From contig CAMLOU010000056.1 in the NCBI GenBank assembly GCA_946481735.1, forward strand, positions 1 to 25,155: DNA of 25,155 bases. Direction: 5' to 3'. Shown here one piece after another: positions 23,539 through 25,155 of the stretch (the first letter of the stretch is position 1; the number at the start of each line of letters is the position of its first letter). A program made the position numbers and the translations under genes. The stretch comes from an uncultured Cellvibrio sp. (GTDB lineage Bacteria > Pseudomonadota > Gammaproteobacteria > Pseudomonadales > Cellvibrionaceae). The notes beneath the pieces were generated by a model. That model had not been told where the DNA came from. It was given only the letters and a program-made list of their open reading frames with translations, and ran no database searches.

Positions 23539-23856
23539 AAATTGAGCGGTGGATTGATGGTATCAACCATCCCTTGCTTTAAAATCTCTCAACTTCTTTT
23601 TAGCGCGCCAACAGTAGGCTTTCCGGTGATTCATCGTCAAGCTCCCAGCACAAATAATTCCGCACTTTGACGCGTTGCGTTGCGGCTCGTCACCTGCGGC
23701 CACGTTCGGGCTATCGTCCAGATAGTTTTAAACAATTGACCGGCGACAGCGGCGCTTTGTACAAAGGCGCGCCTGACCGGGAGCACCGGTTCAGGCGCTA
23801 TCGGTTGTGATTCTTTCTCACGTTTGATTAACGCATAACAATAAACCGGACTTGCC
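23539..23856 (+). promoter_or_regulatory. Upstream region of the antiporter gene with a strong hairpin
   Basis: These bases lie between the glnA enhancer and the antiporter start. They contain a perfect 12-base palindrome CTTTGTACAAAG (about 23755-23766). Right after it is a strong stem, GCGCCTGACCGG against CCGGTTCAGGCGC with one bulged T (23769-23798). No T tract follows, so this is a leader hairpin or protein site, not a terminator. No clear -35/-10 pair and no gene are seen. Confidence 0.4.
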
Positions 23857-25068
23857 ATGCCTCACGCGATGAACACCACGGAAATCTTCCTGATTGCCAT
23901 GACGATTATCTTCACTGTGCCTTATTTCATCTGGCGCGTTGGAAAAACAGATTACTGGGCGCCGCTGGTGGTGGTGCAGATTATCACCGGTATCCTGCTC
24001 GGCCCGGGCATCCTCGGGGCCGCCTTTCCTGACTACTATGCCTTTGTCTTTAATCCTTCCGTGGTCACCGCGCTCAATGGCATTGCCTGGTGGGCGGTGA
24101 TGTTGTTTGTGTTTATCGCCGGGGTTGAGCTGGATCTCAGCAAGGCCTGGCGCTACAAACGCGAGAGCAGTATCACGGCCGGGCTGGCCTTGGGGGTGCC
24201 GCTGGCATTTGGCTGTGCCGCCGGATTGGGCATGTTGATGTTTGATGGCTGGATGGGGCCGCAAGGGATGCCCTGGCAATTTGTTTTAGGGGTGGGCATG
24301 TCCTGTGCCGTGACCGCTTTGCCGATCCTGATCTTGTTGATGGAGAAGCTGGAGATTCTGCGACAGCCGATTGGCCAGCGCATCCTGCGTTACGCCAGCC
24401 TCGATGACATTGCTATCTGGGGTGTATTGGCGCTGATCCTGCTGGATTGGGATCGCGTGGGACGCCAGGGGATGTTCCTGGTGGGTTTTGCGGTGGCGAG
24501 CTACCTGTATCGTAAGTTGATGACGGCTATTCCCGAGCGGGACCGTTGGTATGTGGCCCTGGTGTGGCTGGCGATTTGTGGTTTCGCGGGCGACTGGTCC
24601 GGCTTGCACTACATGGTGGGGGCGTTTCTGGCGGGTGCGGTGACCGACAGCGACTGGTTTAACCAGGAGGATATGGACAAGCTGCGTCACCATGTGTTGC
24701 TGGTGATTATGCCGGTGTTCTTCCTCAGTACGGGCTTGCGGACCAATTGGGATGTGGGCGGCACCATGGTGTTTGTGGCGGCGGCGGTGTTATTGGTGGC
24801 GTCGGTGAGCGGTAAGTTGGTGGGGGTGCATCTGGCGGGTCGGATTTTGAAGTGGGAGAAGGGTGAGGCGTCGATCATTGGTTGGTTGTTGCAGACCAAG
24901 GCGTTGATCATGATTATCTTTGCGAATGTGTTGTTGGATAAGCAGATTATTACGAGTGAGACGTTTACGGCGCTGTTGTTGATGGCGGTGGCGAGTACGA
25001 TGTTGACGGTGCCGGTGGTGGCGCCGAAGCTGGAGAAGTTACGAGAAGTTATTTTTAGGTCGAAATAA
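23857..25068 (+). CDS. Kef-type (CPA2) monovalent cation/proton antiporter
   Basis: A 403-residue inner-membrane protein with about 12-13 helices, of the sodium/proton exchanger family. Landmarks are GILLGPGILG near 45-54, LFVFIAGVELD at 83-93, the unwound-helix segment CAVTALPIL at 150-158, the ion-binding aspartate pair in YASLDDIAIWG (183-184) and PVFFLSTGLRTNWD in the second half. It ends shortly after the last helix, without the TrkA-N nucleotide-binding domain of KefB/KefC, so gating differs from those. The start at ATG 23857 has GGA nearby; ATG 23869 is an alternative. Codon use changes sharply in the last third, where nearly all codons end in G or T. The ion carried cannot be told. 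Confidence 0.88.
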   Translation: MPHAMNTTEIFLIAMTIIFTVPYFIWRVGKTDYWAPLVVVQIITGILLGPGILGAAFPDYYAFVFNPSVVTALNGIAWWAVMLFVFIAGVELDLSKAWRYKRESSITAGLALGVPLAFGCAAGLGMLMFDGWMGPQGMPWQFVLGVGMSCAVTALPILILLMEKLEILRQPIGQRILRYASLDDIAIWGVLALILLDWDRVGRQGMFLVGFAVASYLYRKLMTAIPERDRWYVALVWLAICGFAGDWSGLHYMVGAFLAGAVTDSDWFNQEDMDKLRHHVLLVIMPVFFLSTGLRTNWDVGGTMVFVAAAVLLVASVSGKLVGVHLAGRILKWEKGEASIIGWLLQTKALIMIIFANVLLDKQIITSETFTALLLMAVASTMLTVPVVAPKLEKLREVIFRSK

Positions 25069-25092
25069 GCACTTCGCACACCGTTTGGCATT

Positions 25093-25155
25093 GGGGTGTT
25101 TGTTTCGAAAACGCATGAATACATCCCTGTAGCTCCCTCAAGTCATCCCTGACTT
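25093..25155. repeat. Long-stem intergenic palindromic element, cut by window end
   Basis: This shares the core GAAAACGCAT-AATAC-TCCCTGTAGCTCC with the element at 16506-16589. Its left outer arm (GGGGTGTTTGTTTCGAAA) and inner hairpin (AAGTCA, TCCC, TGACTT) differ in sequence but keep pairing. It starts 25 bases after the antiporter stop codon. The right outer arm lies beyond the window. Confidence 0.8.

Noticed and set aside
23522..23542. Minus-strand TTGGCACCAAATAAGTGCA as a sigma-54 promoter
   Set aside because: The GG and GC elements are 12 bases apart, not ten. The same bases fit an NtrC box better, and a correctly spaced promoter exists at 23402-23417.
1..25155. CRISPR array, tRNA or rRNA genes, prophage or plasmid functions
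   Set aside because: No regularly spaced direct repeats, no tRNA-like cloverleaf sequence and no phage, toxin-antitoxin or replication genes were found in the reading.

Overview
The window reads as chromosomal DNA of a polysaccharide-degrading gammaproteobacterium, most likely Cellvibrio or a close relative (Cellvibrionaceae). This is judged from gene content, protein family resemblance and GC near 50 percent, not from a database search. It has two functional halves separated by a chemotaxis-receptor pair.

Positions 1-14736 form a pectin/hexuronate utilisation locus. From the left it holds the signal peptide of an exported protein running off the window, a Tat-exported GH28 polygalacturonase (minus strand), a 766-base regulatory region, altronate dehydratase uxaA, a three-gene proton-translocating transhydrogenase (pntAA-pntAB-pntB), a TRAP transporter dctPQM-like operon ending in a small VOC protein, a convergent 2-keto-3-deoxygluconate kinase (kdgK), a fructuronate-reductase-type dehydrogenase (uxuB) and a lipoprotein pectinesterase. 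Together they would demethylate and cut pectin outside the cytoplasm, import uronates, and reduce, dehydrate and phosphorylate them to KDPG. The isomerase (uxaC), tagaturonate reductase (uxaB), mannonate dehydratase (uxuA) and KDPG aldolase are not in the window. The regulatory region before uxaA contains LacI-like operators, a GntR-like inverted repeat and an intrinsic terminator lying upstream of the gene.

Positions 14775-18174 hold two methyl-accepting chemotaxis proteins on the minus strand. One has a six-helix, histidine-rich membrane sensor and the other a periplasmic sensor.

Positions 18523-23540 are the nitrogen-control block on the minus strand, transcribed glnA, a DUF4124 protein, ntrB, ntrC. 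A sigma-54 promoter and two NtrC-type boxes lie upstream of glnA with spacing matching the E. coli enhancer. Further boxes of the same shape lie upstream of ntrB and, unexpectedly, upstream of the second chemotaxis receptor. The right end is a Kef-like cation/proton antiporter.

Two families of intergenic palindromic repeats occur: REP/BIME-like GTCGGATTA repeats (three units) and a larger long-stem element (one complete copy, one cut by the window end).
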